Position numbers and translations under genes: made by a program
NCBI GenBank assembly: GCA_020881915.1
Contig: JAJFPB010000010.1
Location: forward strand, 496,001-560,000
DNA length: 64,000 nt
Direction: 5' to 3'
Source of the DNA: Paramyrothecium sp. XJ0827
Taxonomy: Eukaryota; Ascomycota; Sordariomycetes; Hypocreales; Stachybotryaceae
Notes under the pieces: model-generated
The model's input: the letters and a program-made list of their open reading frames with translations, nothing else
Databases searched by the model: none
Told to the model about the DNA's origin: nothing
Part shown: positions 23,374 to 36,690 of the stretch, piece after piece
How positions within the stretch are numbered: the stretch's first letter is position 1
Layout of the letters: every line of letters starts with the position of its first letter

Positions 23374-24649
23374 ATGAACATACATCCGCCATCGGACCAA
23401 AAAGCCCAGGACAAAGGTCCTGCTATCTTGGGAGCGATAGTCGCCTCTGTTGGTCTCGCCACACTGTTCGTTTTCGCTAGGCTGTATGTCCGCGGGGCGA
23501 TTCTGCGCCGGTTGCATCTAGATGATTACCTTGTCATTTTCTCACTGGTAATGACGGCCTACAATACTCTCCGGACACGATGCACCTGGAGCTGACCGAA
23601 TCTTGTGGGAACACAGGTATGCGCCTGGACTGTGGTGGGATTCGCTATTGCGGCAGTGGATTCGGGGATTGGACGTCACATCTGGACCTTGACACCTGAA
23701 CAGGCAGCACGATGTCGCCTGTTATTTCTGGCCAGCCTACCCCCCGGGCATTGCTTTCGTTTGCAGTGCCCAAGCTTGCCGTTGTTGCCCTCTTAACGCG
23801 TATACTGAGCCTCTATGCGCCCCGCTGGCATAACATCTTCCTTTGGATCCTGGCTGGGTTCTGTGCCGTCGCGCTTTGCGTGTCTGCAATTTTGACTTTC
23901 TTAGAATGCAACCCGCCACGATCTCAGTGGGACCTCAATGTCGAAGGGTCCTGTTGGAATCCCTGGGTTATGATAAAGTACCACATATTTTCGGGCTGTA
24001 AGTTGCTTATTTTGGAACATCTTCAACAAGCTGAGGGTCTGACCGAGGATGAAATAGGCTTGTCTGGTTTCGTCGATGTCTACCTAGCACTATACCCAAC
24101 TTTTGTTCTGTTGAAACTTCGAATTTCGTGATTCAAGAAAGTGGCTTTGTCAATCGCACTCGGAACGGGCATGATGTGAGAAAAATGCCATTCGAGTCCC
24201 GCGAACAACGAATTAACAAAATTAGTGGTTCCGCCACAGGAATTTATAAATGCACTCGATTAATAAACCTCGCCGAACCAGATTTCACATACGAAATATC
24301 TGGATTATTCATTTCACAGTTGTAAGACTCAATTGCCAGGCAAAAGACTCTCACGATCTGAAGATACTTTGTATAGCGTCGAAACCGGTGCAATTATTAT
24401 CGCTACATCGATCCCGATTCTAGGGCCGCTTGCCAACATGGTCTACTCATGGATTCGGCCACAAGCAGGTGGTAACAAGAAAATCCAGAATCAAGAAGCG
24501 AGGGAAGACGATCATCGGACTCGTCCCACCTGCCGGCCGATTGCTCAACCCCGTACACCATCACTTGGTCTGCAAGTTTATCCTGAAGAACTCTTCCTCG
24601 TTAGCAAGAATGATGAAGAGATAATGCGTTCAAAGTCGTTCAGGCATTA
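23374..24649 (+). pseudogene. Broken SAT4/PTH11-type membrane protein gene
   Basis: The start MNIHPPSDQKAQDKG, helix one and RLHLDDYLVIFSLV match the same family as the intact protein at 16,872-18,128. An intron (GTAATG near 23,548 to ACAG near 23,619) leads into CAWTVVGFAIAAVDSGIG. The frame then breaks in a C6 run near 23,742-23,747, after LLFLASLP, and continues in another frame (SFAVPKLAVVALLTRIL). Further on, FVDVYLALYPTFVLLKL is followed by an in-frame TGA at 24,129, with KKVALSIALG after it. A last piece near 24,380 (GAIIIATSIPIL) lies in a further frame. Several independent lesions favour a true pseudogene over one sequencing error. The TGA could be a C-to-T change from CGA, as RIP makes, though the surroundings are not strongly RIP-like. 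Confidence 0.8.
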
Positions 24650-25535
24650 GGGAGTGCCGATCTACGCTGGAGGCTAATTCTCTGGCGTTATTCTGCTTGT
24701 TCCGTCCCTCGAGACGTTCAAGCCAATTCCACAGTTTCGAGAGTCACTAAAAGAATTATCTTAGATCAAGTATCCTCACCAATGCTGCGATGACCCTTGA
24801 ATGGAAAAATTCTTATGATGTTGGAGTTATATAGACTGATTTGCTTACTTGTTCATACGAGTGGCATCTTATTCGCACTTTTGCATTATATCCAGGCTTG
24901 CTGATCCGTTAAGTGACTCTTGAGAGCGCCTCTCGCGGTAAAGAGAAATCATTAACGGCGCATTTAATAGATCTCCTCGGTTCTTTCGTCATTGCACTTG
25001 TAATGATGCTTGTGCGAGAATGTCAAGAGTTATGCACCTGCTATAGGTCGATTGGTGCATGTAGAATGACAATAATCGCAGTCCTTGACATTACTTGGCA
25101 GTATTGCCTAGAATACGATGAGCAAACAACATACCACTTACTTGTCTTGCACTACGTAGTTTGAGGAGGGGGCCCGTGTCTGCAAGGTAAGGTACTTAGA
25201 CAAGGCACCCAGGCGCGTTGGTACGAGTCAAGCTGTAAGCAAAGTCCGACCCAGTCTGGCAAAGATTTTCGCAGGAATACTTGTGATACAGGTGGCAAAT
25301 GAAGAACCATCGTTTCCAGCTAACAAGTGGTCAGCGGTATTTCTCCACATTCAATTGCGCTGCAGGGTCGAGATGCCATCATCGTCTTCCCGAAGCATGA
25401 TCCATCACATCCTCACACCGCGTGACATGCCCAAAAGGACTAAACAGAAGGGCCCAACAACATTCTCACCAGCTCGGTAATCTCTCCATACTTCGCGCTG
25501 AATACTTGGACTTGTTTACCTCTCCAAAACTTCTT
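24650..25535. other. Intergenic region, no gene seen
   Basis: No recognisable coding frame. The right end should carry the promoter of the orphan gene that follows. Confidence 0.5.
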
Positions 25536-26684
25536 ATGAATTCTTCAACATCCTCACTCGACCCGACTGCCTATGCGACCATGGCAGCTCTACCCAAATC
25601 AAGCCTGCTGTCCAGATACTCTGACGCATCAAGCTCCTACTGGCCGCCCGGCTGGAATTTTCAGCGGTTTGCTAACAGTACATCCGATGACGACGCCAAT
25701 CTGCCGGATGATGAGCGTGCCAAAATGCAGGCCGGTCTCCGGGACGTGTTGGGTGAGAGCGGCGTCGACGACATGGTTCGCATACTGTGGCAGGAGCAGC
25801 AGCGCCTCGAAGCACTGGAACAAGCCGCGTCCGAGTCATCGCCTCGCGTCCGGTCGCCACCTCCACCGCCTGACTGGCTCAATACTTGGAGGAAGCGCTA
25901 CAAGGGCCAGCCGTGGGGTTTTGTGGCCTTCTACAAGGCTACGGCGACCATCCCGGCGGGCTTGACTGTGGCCGAGCTGCAAGCGAAAGTACAAAACATA
26001 GCCCAGTTGCCGTTTGATGCGGCTCTTGAACAAGGACAATCGGTTGATGAAATCGTCGAGGCGCGAAGCACCTTTGAGATTCGCTGGGTCGAAGTAGGCG
26101 ATGCAGATGAGGAAGAGAAGAAGGGGGCGCAAAGCGATAATACTTCCAACTATGCCGACCCAGTTGAAAGCTTGAGGGCACGGTATCGCTCAATAAAGAA
26201 GACTGAAAGCTTTCCTCCTGGCCTTTCTATGCCAGTGTTCCTCTACTCATCTCCAGGGGCCATGGACTCTCTGCTCATGATGCCGCCATCTGCACAACCA
26301 GAAGTCAACAGTCCGCGCTGGCGAAGCGGCGCTCCTTTTCTGCTGGCAATTCCCGCAGAAGACGAAAGAAGCGTGGCTGATGACGAAGAACCGGCAGAGG
26401 TTGGAGGGGAAAGGGACTGGTTCAAACCCGTCTTCAGAGTGGCTGTTGAGGTGCTACTAGAGGAGCTGTGGTGGGTTATTGCGGAGCAGATCACAACATT
26501 TGGAAAACTTGCAAGGTTCGTTCGGGAAGCAAAGCTATCTGACGGTTCGGCAGAGGAGGAGGGTGATCCCCGGTCTCCAGAGCATCCCGACCATGATGAC
26601 GATGGCTTGGATGCCATCTGGTGGTCCGTACACACACCTCCGCATCGGATGAAGAAGAAGAGGGGATTTATTAGCCACGAATGA
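25536..26684 (+). CDS. Orphan acidic protein of unknown function
   Basis: Single exon, 382 residues from Met 25536 (MNSSTSSLDPTAYATM). The frame is open further up to 25422, but that part reads less like protein, and a third Met lies at 25581. I recognise no domain. Visible features are a Pro run (PPPPPDW) near residue 110, an aromatic block KGQPWGFVAFYKAT, several Asp/Glu-rich stretches (DADEEEKKG, DDEEPAEVGGERD, DHDDDG), a hydrophobic helix VEVLLEELWWVIAEQ and a basic end (MKKKRG). No signal peptide or membrane helix. GC-rich codon use contrasts with the AT-rich transposon beginning about 540 bp downstream. The length and even composition make it a likely real gene, perhaps fungus-specific. 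Confidence 0.6.
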   Translation: MNSSTSSLDPTAYATMAALPKSSLLSRYSDASSSYWPPGWNFQRFANSTSDDDANLPDDERAKMQAGLRDVLGESGVDDMVRILWQEQQRLEALEQAASESSPRVRSPPPPPDWLNTWRKRYKGQPWGFVAFYKATATIPAGLTVAELQAKVQNIAQLPFDAALEQGQSVDEIVEARSTFEIRWVEVGDADEEEKKGAQSDNTSNYADPVESLRARYRSIKKTESFPPGLSMPVFLYSSPGAMDSLLMMPPSAQPEVNSPRWRSGAPFLLAIPAEDERSVADDEEPAEVGGERDWFKPVFRVAVEVLLEELWWVIAEQITTFGKLARFVREAKLSDGSAEEEGDPRSPEHPDHDDDGLDAIWWSVHTPPHRMKKKRGFISHE

Positions 26685-27223
26685 CTGGTTATTTTTCAAC
26701 CTTCTACATCAATCAGACGGCCAAAGTATGTGGCCTGGTGGCCCGTTCGCCAATTCGCCCTATATTGAACTGAAGCAAGGTAAAATAGCGTCCAGGTAGT
26801 TCGATTTCGTTCTTGCAAGAATACATTGGGCTCTCCCCCTTTTCCACGATACTTTAAACTCGCTAGGCGCTACATTAAAGGCCTTTTTTCTAGCTCTGTC
26901 TGTGATTTCTTCAATATCGCCATTGACGGGACGAAAAGACTGCATACAATGACGCGAAGACAGCAACGAGCGGTTTCTGGAAACGCCATAAAACTCGAAG
27001 GACAAGAAACATAATAGGGTAGATGAGGCGGCCACTTAGAGAATCCCTCGAATCTAGTGAACTCTACCTTCTCGACGGAGACGTGTTTGTTACTCCGTAT
27101 CAGTAATGCCACATGCTGCATTGCCCAAATAGTAGGTTCATATTGGCTGTCGTGGTAGTGTCATTCGTTACCTAAGCCACCGATGCTTTGACTGTCAATA
27201 TGACTAAGGCACTCGTAGGAGAG
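26685..27223. other. Intergenic region up to the transposon; ends with target duplication
   Basis: No gene recognised. The last nine bases, GTAGGAGAG at 27215-27223, are the left copy of the target-site duplication of the transposon that starts at 27224. Confidence 0.7.
27215..27223. repeat. Left target-site duplication of the MULE
   Basis: GTAGGAGAG, identical to 38876-38884 on the other side. Because both copies are preceded by C, a 10-bp duplication cannot be excluded, but nine gives symmetric G7/C7 ends. Confidence 0.85.
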
Positions 27224-27300
27224 GGGGGGGTCTACCCTCACGGGGACCCGTGTTTTTAGACCACACGGGGCCCCGTGTGGATTATGTAAGTTCAATACCA
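27224..27300 (+). repeat. Left terminal inverted repeat of the MULE
   Basis: Begins GGGGGGGTCTACCC and pairs with the reverse complement of 38799-38875, with about five differences over 77 bp. All differences are C-to-T or G-to-A type. It contains a perfect 20-bp palindrome at 27261-27280 (CCACACGGGG and its complement). Confidence 0.93.
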
Positions 27301-28099
27301 TATGTAATTTTCTTCTAAATAATATAGCTTATAATAACGTACTTAAATAAAATAGTAGAAATAAAAAAAATATATTAAGTTATTTAGTAAAATCTAAGAA
27401 ATACAATAGTATTTTTTTTTCCTCTACATCTACTATATTACATTATATATTACCTAATCTTTATAATTATATAAAATTGTAGCCTATAATTGCTATACCC
27501 GAATGCGGCATTTTCCCTCCTTAATAAATACCTCTATATAACTTAATATACGAATATAGAGAGCTTCTTGCCTAATAATAATCTATTACTAGATAATAAT
27601 CTCTCTTTACCTTATGTAGATCCTTTAGGATTTAATAATCTACTCCTAGAAGCTAAATATAGTTTATAGGAAGTACTTCTTATATTTATTAATAACTAGG
27701 TATTAATATATAGATATACCTTTATTATAGGTAGGTCTTATTATAAGAAGTTAGGTAAAAGAATAGTTATATATATCTATAATTATAGTTATAGGGGCTC
27801 TAGTACTTATTAGAATTATTCCTAGGAAATAGGCTTATAATCTATATAATATATATTCTCTATTAATATAAAGAAGTTACTAAATAGAGGCCATTAGATA
27901 ATATAGTATTATTAAAATATACTTAATATAACTTATAATTATAAGTTAAGTATTTATAAAAGTAGTTACCCTTAACTATATAAGTTATTAGCCCTTAACT
28001 AAGAAACTATTAGTTGCCTTTTAAACTCTAGTATATAGCCAAAGGAGATATAGATTTTCCTTTATAATTATATATTAATAAGGGCTATAAAAAAGAATA

Positions 28100-29400
28100 T
28101 CTATAACTAAATTATATTAGATTAATAAGCTAAATTATATAACTAAAGTAGTATATAGGCTCTCTTATATTAACTTAAAGAGAAAGACTTCTATAGTATT
28201 ATTTAATTTAATAAGAAATAATAGGTAACTAATATATTATTTACTTATCTAGATTTACTTAGATTTACTTAAAAGTATCTAAATATTATATTATTAGATT
28301 ATATATATAAGACTAATAAATATAAAATACTACTACTTAATATTATTAGGGTTAATACCTATAGCTATACTTTCTATATTACCTTTATATTTCTTAATAG
28401 TAAGTAGGAGGAAGACTATAGATAGGTATTACTAGTACTTTAAGATATCTATACTAATATTAGTATTTAGCTTCCTCCGGTTATTCTTATAGATTATGTA
28501 CTGGGCTATATAAATATAGTAAGTTCCTGCTTCCTAAATATAGCTATATTACTATATATATAGTATACTAATAAAGTAGTCCTTTAAAATTATTAATCTA
28601 CATTTATAAAGGAAATTATAGGTAGTATTATAGATAAGTAGGGCTAGGAAGCTTAGCTTAATTTTAATAATTATTAGTATATAATCCTATATACTAAAAA
28701 TAAGGCAGCTTATAATATAGCCTTATAAGCTATAGAAAATAAATATTAGGACTCTTATTATAATAAGATTCTCTATATTAAAGATATATAGCTTAATATT
28801 TATAAGGAATACCTTATTAAAGCTTAGGTAGATTAATTCCTTTACTTTAATAATATAGTAACTTTAAGGATTAAGGGTATTTATAGCCTTATTAAGGAAT
28901 ATCTTATAATATTAATATTAGACCTTTTCTAAGCTTAGAAGTTAATTAAGAATTATATTCTTAATTAATTATCTAACCTTAGAAATAACTAAGTAAGCTA
29001 ATATATATAAATACTACTATATTTCTTTAGGCCCTTATATAAAGCTATTTATAGCTAGGTCTTATATTAAGTATTAGTAAAGATTAAATAATAAAAGGAA
29101 AGACTCTTTTAATAGAGAGTAATTTCCTATATATACTAGTAGATTTACTTAATCTTAAGGGCTTCTATATATATATATTCTCTAGCCCCTCTATAAATAA
29201 GGGGAGAGTCTCTTATTAACTTACTTCTATAGGCATTAGTACCTATAGTAAGATACTAATTTAAAAATACTTCTTAAGCCTATTTATTAAGTTAATTATA
29301 TTACTAACTCTATTATACCTAAATTAAGTACTTAAAGGGAGCCTAGTAGGCATAAATATATTAAAGCTATATAATAACTAAGGAAGCTACCTACCTATAG
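28100..29400 (+). pseudogene. Decayed MULE transposase
   Basis: Read through many stops, the plus strand keeps the MULE transposase outline. A first catalytic block near 28,290-28,350 has the DxxYKTNKYK pattern. A second block near 28,490-28,510 (ILIDYVLGYIN) falls at the second Asp region. Near 28,865-28,915 (RIKGIYSLIKEYL) is the region that holds the catalytic Glu in the family, here Lys. Spacing and order match MULE/FAR1-type transposases. The stop codons are TAG and TAA, as expected from RIP of CAG and CAA. Non-functional. Confidence 0.75.
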
Positions 29401-30071
29401 TAATTATAGTACCTCCAGCTATAATATAAGATCAAAGAATTGCCCTATTTAAAGATAATAAAAGTCTTCTATTATAGTAAAGCCTATATTACCTACTAGG
29501 GCTTCTCCTAATTCAGTATCTACAGAGTTATTTATATCTACCTATATATATATATTATATATATCTACTATATATATTATAAAGCAAATATTAGCTAATA
29601 GTATAATATATAAGTTAATACTTATATCTATATATACTATTATATATATTTTCTTACTTCTAAAGCCACTGAGAAACTACCTTACTATTTAATTACCTTA
29701 TTAGAATCTTTAATAGATATTTAGCTATAAAAAAAAGATAATATTAATAATAGCCTAGAGGCTCTTTAAAGTCTAATTAATTATATTATAAAGTAATAGG
29801 CTTACCTACTTAATATAGTTAAGTAAGTTATACCTACTACCTAGACTTCAAATATATAGGAAAGTAATATAAGCTAGGAGAAGTAACTAGAGATTAATTA
29901 GAAAAAGAAATAATAGTATATCTTAACTTTAAATTAGTAGAAAGTTCAAGAATAAATACTAGAGTATATAAATAACTATACTTCTACCTACTTATAAGAA
30001 GAAAGGGACTATAGGATCTATAGAATAATACTAAGTAAAATAGCTATAAATAGAAGTAACTATATAGTAGT

Positions 30072-30688
30072 TATTACAACCTGCACTAACCTCGTAACTA
30101 AGCCAGTACAGAAGAAATATAACCCGCACCGGTTATAATAGATACTACATAGTAAAGCTAGACAAACTAACTAGTAGATTATAACCTAAATATATACCGG
30201 TCCTCACCAAGAATATAATTACATAGGACCAATAGAGTAATAGATTTAGGTATATAATAGGAGAATATATTAAGTGTAATACTATAGCTATACTAGGGAT
30301 TTAAAGGGGTATAGTACTAGCCTAGCTAGGTAGAAAGAAGGCTAGTGCCCCTCCTAGCTAATTATAAAGGGATTATAATATATAATGCTCCCTAGAGTAA
30401 TATATACTATAATCTAAGGATTATATAGGGAAGTAATCTAATATAATTAGGAATAAATAGTAAAGTATATAAATAGAAAGTTCCTGCCTTCTCTTAGATT
30501 AGAACTTACTAGCTATTAATAATATATAGTCCCTAAGATAACCTTTACTATACTATTCTCTTATAGACTAGTAATAATCTCTTATATACTTTAGATACTC
30601 TCCTATTATTCTATTTAAGAATAAATAAATCCCAATAATCCTTAGTTCCCTTATACCTTTTAGTATAAAACTACCCCAAATTATTATA
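30072..30688 (+). repeat. Left LTR of the Gypsy element
   Basis: 617 bp, begins TATTACAACC and ends ATTATTATA, preceded by GTAGT. It keeps many more CpA and CpG sites than the right copy, for example in its first 110 bp (CTGCAC, CCGCACCGG). Confidence 0.92.
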
Positions 30689-31179
30689 TATTAATAGCTC
30701 TTATTCTAGGCAATACTATTATACCTAAAGCAATATTAAAAATAGCAAATAAATTAACCAAGCCAACCCCTAAGGGAAAGGAGGCAGCCCGCCCTACAGT
30801 ACCAAGGCCTCCGCCTACTAAGATCACCCCTAAGAAAACCCCTTTAGGAGATAATATTATTATAGGAGAAGATCCGGCCTTATAATTAGACTTAGATAAT
30901 AATAATAAAGTTACTACCCTATAAGTAAAATTCTAAGAAGATATTTAAATTACTAATAAAAAGCTTAACTAACTCCAAGATAATATCCTTAATACTTAAT
31001 AAGTCTATAAGCTTAAGTAACTTATTAAGACCTTAAAGAAGGAAATAGCTAATATAGTATAACTCTATATAGAAGAATCTAAGAAAAATAGTAAAATACT
31101 TAAATAGCTCTAAAATATAAATCTTAGTAGAGCTATAGGAGCCTAAAAAGATAAGAGAGCTATTCTAAAAACCAAAAAA

Positions 31180-31910
31180 CCTAAGCCCTTTAATAGCACC
31201 CTAAGTAAGCTCTAAATATTTATTATATTACTTAAAGTATATTACCTAGATTATTTCTTACTCTTTATATAAGACTATAATAAAGTTATATTTATAGCTT
31301 ATAACCTAACTAGAAAAGTATAAACCTAGTTTAAGTCTATACTCTAAGACTATATTAATAATACTTCTATCTTCTAAATAAACTACATTAAATATATCTT
31401 TATAAGCTTCTAGAAGTTTAAGAAAGAAATTAGATATATTTTTGGGATAACTAATAAAATATAGGATACTAAGAGAGCCCTTAACTTACTTAAATAGATT
31501 AGGTCCTGCACTAAGCTTATTACTAAGTTCCTTTATATTACTATATTACTTTATTAGCTAGAAGATATCCTAAAGAAAACCTTCTATAATAGGATTAAGC
31601 CTAATATAAAAGATAAGCTTATTAAAGTTAAGTATAATAAGGTCTTATTATTAGAATATATATATAAAGTAGTAGAAATTAATAATTGTAACTAGGAATA
31701 CCATAGGAAGAGAGGGTAGGAAAATAAAGCATAAAGCTTTAAAACCCCCTACTAAGTAAACTAGAAGAAAAAAAAATTTACCCCTACCTTCTTTGGGATT
31801 ATATCTAGGCCCATAGAAATTAATACTATCTAGAAAAGTAAGGACTTTACTTACTATAACTGCAGAAAGAAGGGATACTATACCTACAATTACTAGAGTA
31901 AGCCTTAAAA
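31180..31910 (+). pseudogene. Decayed gag region with zinc-knuckle remnant
   Basis: The plus strand shows the outline of a Ty3/Gypsy Gag capsid: a block around 31,240-31,300 (DYNKVIFIAYNL) and one around 31,400-31,480 (FQKFKKEIRYIFG). Near 31,848-31,895 a piece reading YNCRKKGYYTYNY stands where a CCHC knuckle would be, with two Cys and the His changed to Tyr. These are C-to-T changes consistent with RIP. Confidence 0.65.
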
Positions 31911-33879
31911 AGGTAAGAAAATATATCCCCAGCTAGTTATAGAAAATAAGTAAAGTATTAATATAGTAAAATAATATACTATTAATATTATTAAAAAATA
32001 AGAACCTACTAAGGATATTCCTAACTAATAAGTAATAATTAAAGATATCTCTAATATTACTAGCCTAACTAACTTACTACAAGGAACCCCTATAATTAGT
32101 AAACCCTTAAATAATAGATTAGAATCTAGTATAGGAACTACTAAAGGCGCCCCACTCCTACTTAACTACATACTAATTAAAGCTAGGACTAAGTAATATA
32201 ATCTACTCTTTAGAGATTAGGAAGTATATATCTAAGTAGTAATTATAAAGGAAGCTATAAGCCTATAGGAAGTAAGATTTACTATTAACTCTTAATATAA
32301 CCCCCTATTTAACCCTAATTACTATAAGTATAATAAAATCTTATAGGTATTTTATATAATATACTAATATCTAATCTACCTTACTAATAAAGTAAAATAA
32401 AATATATTCTCTATATATATATAAGATACCAAAATAGAAAACCCCTATATATTTAAGAAAATACCTTACTAGGAGATTAAGATATACTACCTTAGGTACT
32501 AAATTATAATCCTTAGATTAAGCAAGAAGTACCCCAAAGAATATTACTTTAAAGTAAAAGAAATCTATAAAACTAATAAATACTAGATATACTACTAAGC
32601 AAAAATTAACTAACTCTATAAACTCTAAGGTAAATATAGAAGGGAGTATACCTAATTAGAAAATACACTTCTAAATAAAGACTATAAATATATTAAAATA
32701 GCAATCTCGCAATTTCTTAATAGACTTCTAAGAAGGGAATACTACTGCAGGATAGAGTACTCTGCCCGCAACTATAAGAAGAAAACCCCTACTGCCCACA
32801 GAACTAAACCCAGCCCCATAGAGATTAGCTATATAGAAAATAATCTATACTACTACTATAACTATAAAAAATATAAGGTAAAAAGAATATATCTTTATAA
32901 GAAAATAGAATCTAAGATAATAGGTACTATAAAGGAAGAATATATCTAGAAGTATAAAGAATACTACTACCTATATTAAACCTACTATAAATATACTATT
33001 TATATAAAAGAAATAAGTAATAAATTACCTATTAGTATTAAAGAAGCTAAATAAAGAATTAATAAAATCCCTATCTAAAGTAACTAAGTAAAAAATAAGG
33101 CCTATTACTTATAATTAGGCTATAAGGTAATAGAAGGAAGTAATATACTATAGCTATAGTTTAAAAAGAGAATTAGGTAGAATAGTAAGGGTATTATATT
33201 AACTTTATAGTCTAGGGTATAATATTTAATACTAAAGTAGATACTAGCACCAAAGAAAATTATATTAATCTAGATTTTATAAACTAATACTAAATCCTAT
33301 AGAGAAAAAAGGCAAGAAAATACTAGGCCACTAGCACAGAAGGTATTCCACTTACTTATAACTAAGGATAGATTAATAAAGAAGTTACCCTTAATATAAT
33401 AATATAAGGGATTACCTATAAAGTCACTCTAGATATTATTAGTACCTAATCTAATATACTCCTAGGCAAACTATAGTTAAAAGATCAAAGACCTACCTTT
33501 AATTAGAATACTAGCTAAGTTATAATAGTAGAATTATAACTACCCCAAGCAAGGAAAAGAAAACTAAAAGAAAGAAAAGAAGCAAATATTTATAATAAAA
33601 CCTTATCTAGGAAAGGAAGGACCCTCCTAAGATAGAAGAATTATTAGGTAAAAGCCAAAGTATTAACTAATAATAAAATATAATCTAGTATATAATATAA
33701 GTAGAGCTAAGTAATATCTACCTATAAGCAAAAAGCAATTAATCTTATTTATACCCTTATATATAGTATTAAGGAGTAAATATAAGTAAAATAAGAAGTA
33801 GAAGATAAACTTATAAATATCCTAGAAAAGTACTATAAATATATAAAGCTATTTATAGAAAACCTAGAAAGTAGATTCC

Positions 33880-36690
33880 CTAAATACTTAAAATAGGACT
33901 ATAAAATCTACCTAATTAATAGAAAAAAGACCTATTTCCTACTAATTTATAACCTTAATACTGAAGAACTAAAGATATTAAAAGAATATATTAATAAGAA
34001 CCTTAAAAAGAGATATATCTAATAATTAATATTACCTACTAAATACCTTATTATATTTATCCTAAAAAAGAATAGAAAACTCTACCTATATATAGACTAT
34101 TACTAATTAAATAATATTATAATTAAAGATAGAATATCTTTGCCCCTTATTACTAAAATAAGAGATTATTTATATAGTAAAATAATCTTTACTGTACTTA
34201 ATCTTAAAGGTACCTACAACCTAATTAAAATAAAGAAAGGAAATAAATAGAAGATTATATTTTATATAAAATTTAGATTTTTTAAAACCTTAGTAATACT
34301 ATTTGGCCTAACTAATGTACTAGCTATATTTTAATATATAATTAACTATATTTTAAGAGAATTTATAAATAACTTTATTATTATTTACTTAAATAATATA
34401 CTTATTTTCTTAGAAAATAAAGAATAATATAAAGAGTATATATATAAAGTGCTCTAGGTACTATAAAATACTAAACTTCTAGTAGAACCTACTAAGAGTA
34501 ACTTCTATATATATAAAGTAAATTTCCTTAGATATACTATTTAATCTAATAAGATTTAAATAGAAAAAAGCAAAATTATAGTAATTAAGAAGTAGAAGCC
34601 CCCTACAAATAATATTAAAGATATCTAGAGTTTCCTAGGATTTATAAACTATTATAAATACTTCATTAAATACTTTAGAAAGATTACTAAACTACTAATA
34701 GATCTAACTAAAAAAGATATACCTTTTAAATAGATCTTAGAGGCCTAATAAACCTTTAAAGAAATTAAAGAATAAATTATTAATAAACCTATTTTAGTAA
34801 TTTTTAACCTAAAGAAGTAAATTATTCTAGAAACTAATACCTCTAATTATACCCTTAGTACTACTATTAGGTAAATCAAAGATAATAAACTCCTATACCT
34901 TATTACTTTCTAGTCTAAGAAAATTACTAGATCTCTACTTTACTACTCTATCTATAATAAAGAATTTATAGTAATTATTAAAGTATTTAAGGAATTCTAA
35001 TATTACCTTATAGGTATAGAATATAAGATTAAGATCTATATTAATTACTAAAATATTACTTACTTTACTATAACCTAAACCCTAATAGTAAAATAAGTCT
35101 ACTATATAGAAATACTTATACCTTTTAATTATAAGATTATTTACTAGAAAGGATCTAAGAATAGATATATTAATATATTAAGCTAAAAAAGTAAATATAA
35201 GTAAGAAATCCCTAAGGTAATATAGTAACTACTATACCTAAACTTAGAAGGGAACTATAAGTAGAAAACTATTAATTTAATTAAAACCTATAGAATTAAA
35301 ATAGAAGATAAATAGTATAATAAAATTAGAGAATAGAGCAGAAAATATATTATATATATTATAAAAGTACCTATAGAAGTAAGTATAGAATATAGTATAG
35401 TACCTATATATAATAACTAAATATAGATTCTAGAGAAAATATAAGAAGAAATCCTAACTAAAATCTATAAGTACTATACTATTAGATACAAGGGAATTAG
35501 AAAAACTATAGAAGTAGTATACTAGATATATAGCTATCCTAGAATAAAGAAAGATATAGAAAGAGTTATAAGAAAATATAATATCTATAATAAAACCAAA
35601 GCTTTAAGGTATAAACCTTATAGATACCTTAAACTACTACTAATACTAATTAGACCTTAGTAATTAATCTTATAGGACTTTATTATTAAGCTCCCCTAAT
35701 TAAAGAAACTAAGCTCTAAAGATAGCTATAATAGTATTTTTGTTATTATTAATAGGCTTACTAAATATACCTATTTTATTACCTATAATAAGGTAACTAA
35801 TACTAAAGATATAGTATATTACTTTTATAAGTATATTACAAGCTAATATAGTATACTAGAAGAAATTATCTCTAATAGAGGACCTACATTTATATCTAAA
35901 TTCTAGTAAGAATTAGTAGCTCTTCTAGGTATTAACTATAAGCTAAGTACTATATACTACCTATAAATAAATAAATAAATAGAATATATAAATTAAACCT
36001 TAGAATAATACCTTTACTACTATATTAACTACTAGTAGAAGGACTAAGTAAAATAGCTACCTATAGTATAATACTACTATAATAGTACTAAGTTAGAAAC
36101 TACTAAAATATTACTATTTTATATAAATTATAGATTTAAACTAACTATTAAGTATACTAAATATAAAGAACCCCTTAATAAACTAACTATTATTAAGATA
36201 AAAGAACTTAAATAATTATATAATATAATAAAATAAGAAATTTTATTTATAAATTAGAAAATAAAGAAATATTATAATATAAAAAGATTACTAGAGTTAA
36301 TCTTCGAGGAGAGAGATATAGTCTACCTACTTAGAAAAAATATAAAAATAATATAACTAAGTAATAAACTAGATTATAAAAAAATCAGATCCTTTAAAAT
36401 CTTATATAGAATAAAAGATATTAACTATAAGCTAGAACTTCTAGGTATAATAAAGTACTACCTAATATTTTATATAGTACTCCTAGAACCTATATTAAAT
36501 AATAAACCCATAGAAGAATCTATTAAGGTACTTATAGAAGAAGAAAAATATAAAGTAGAATAAATACTTATATATAAATAAACCAAAAATAGAGAAGAAC
36601 TATATTTTATTAAATAGAAAAATTATAATAAAAGCAAAAATATATAGAAACCCCCTAAATACCTAAAAAATATAAAACACAAAATCACCT
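33880..36690 (+). pseudogene. Decayed pol region: RT, RNase H, integrase, chromodomain
   Basis: Reverse transcriptase is visible at about 33,900-34,550: LYIDYY near 34,082, LFGLTN near 34,300 and YLNNIL near 34,390 at the active-site position where both Asp codons now read Asn. RNase H follows at about 34,840-35,170 and the integrase core at about 35,680-36,230 (IINRLTKYTYFI, ISNRGPTFISKF). Near 36,540-36,670 is a chromodomain-like tail (REELYFIK, then NYNKSKNI). Numerous TAG/TAA stops interrupt all frames. Confidence 0.85.
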
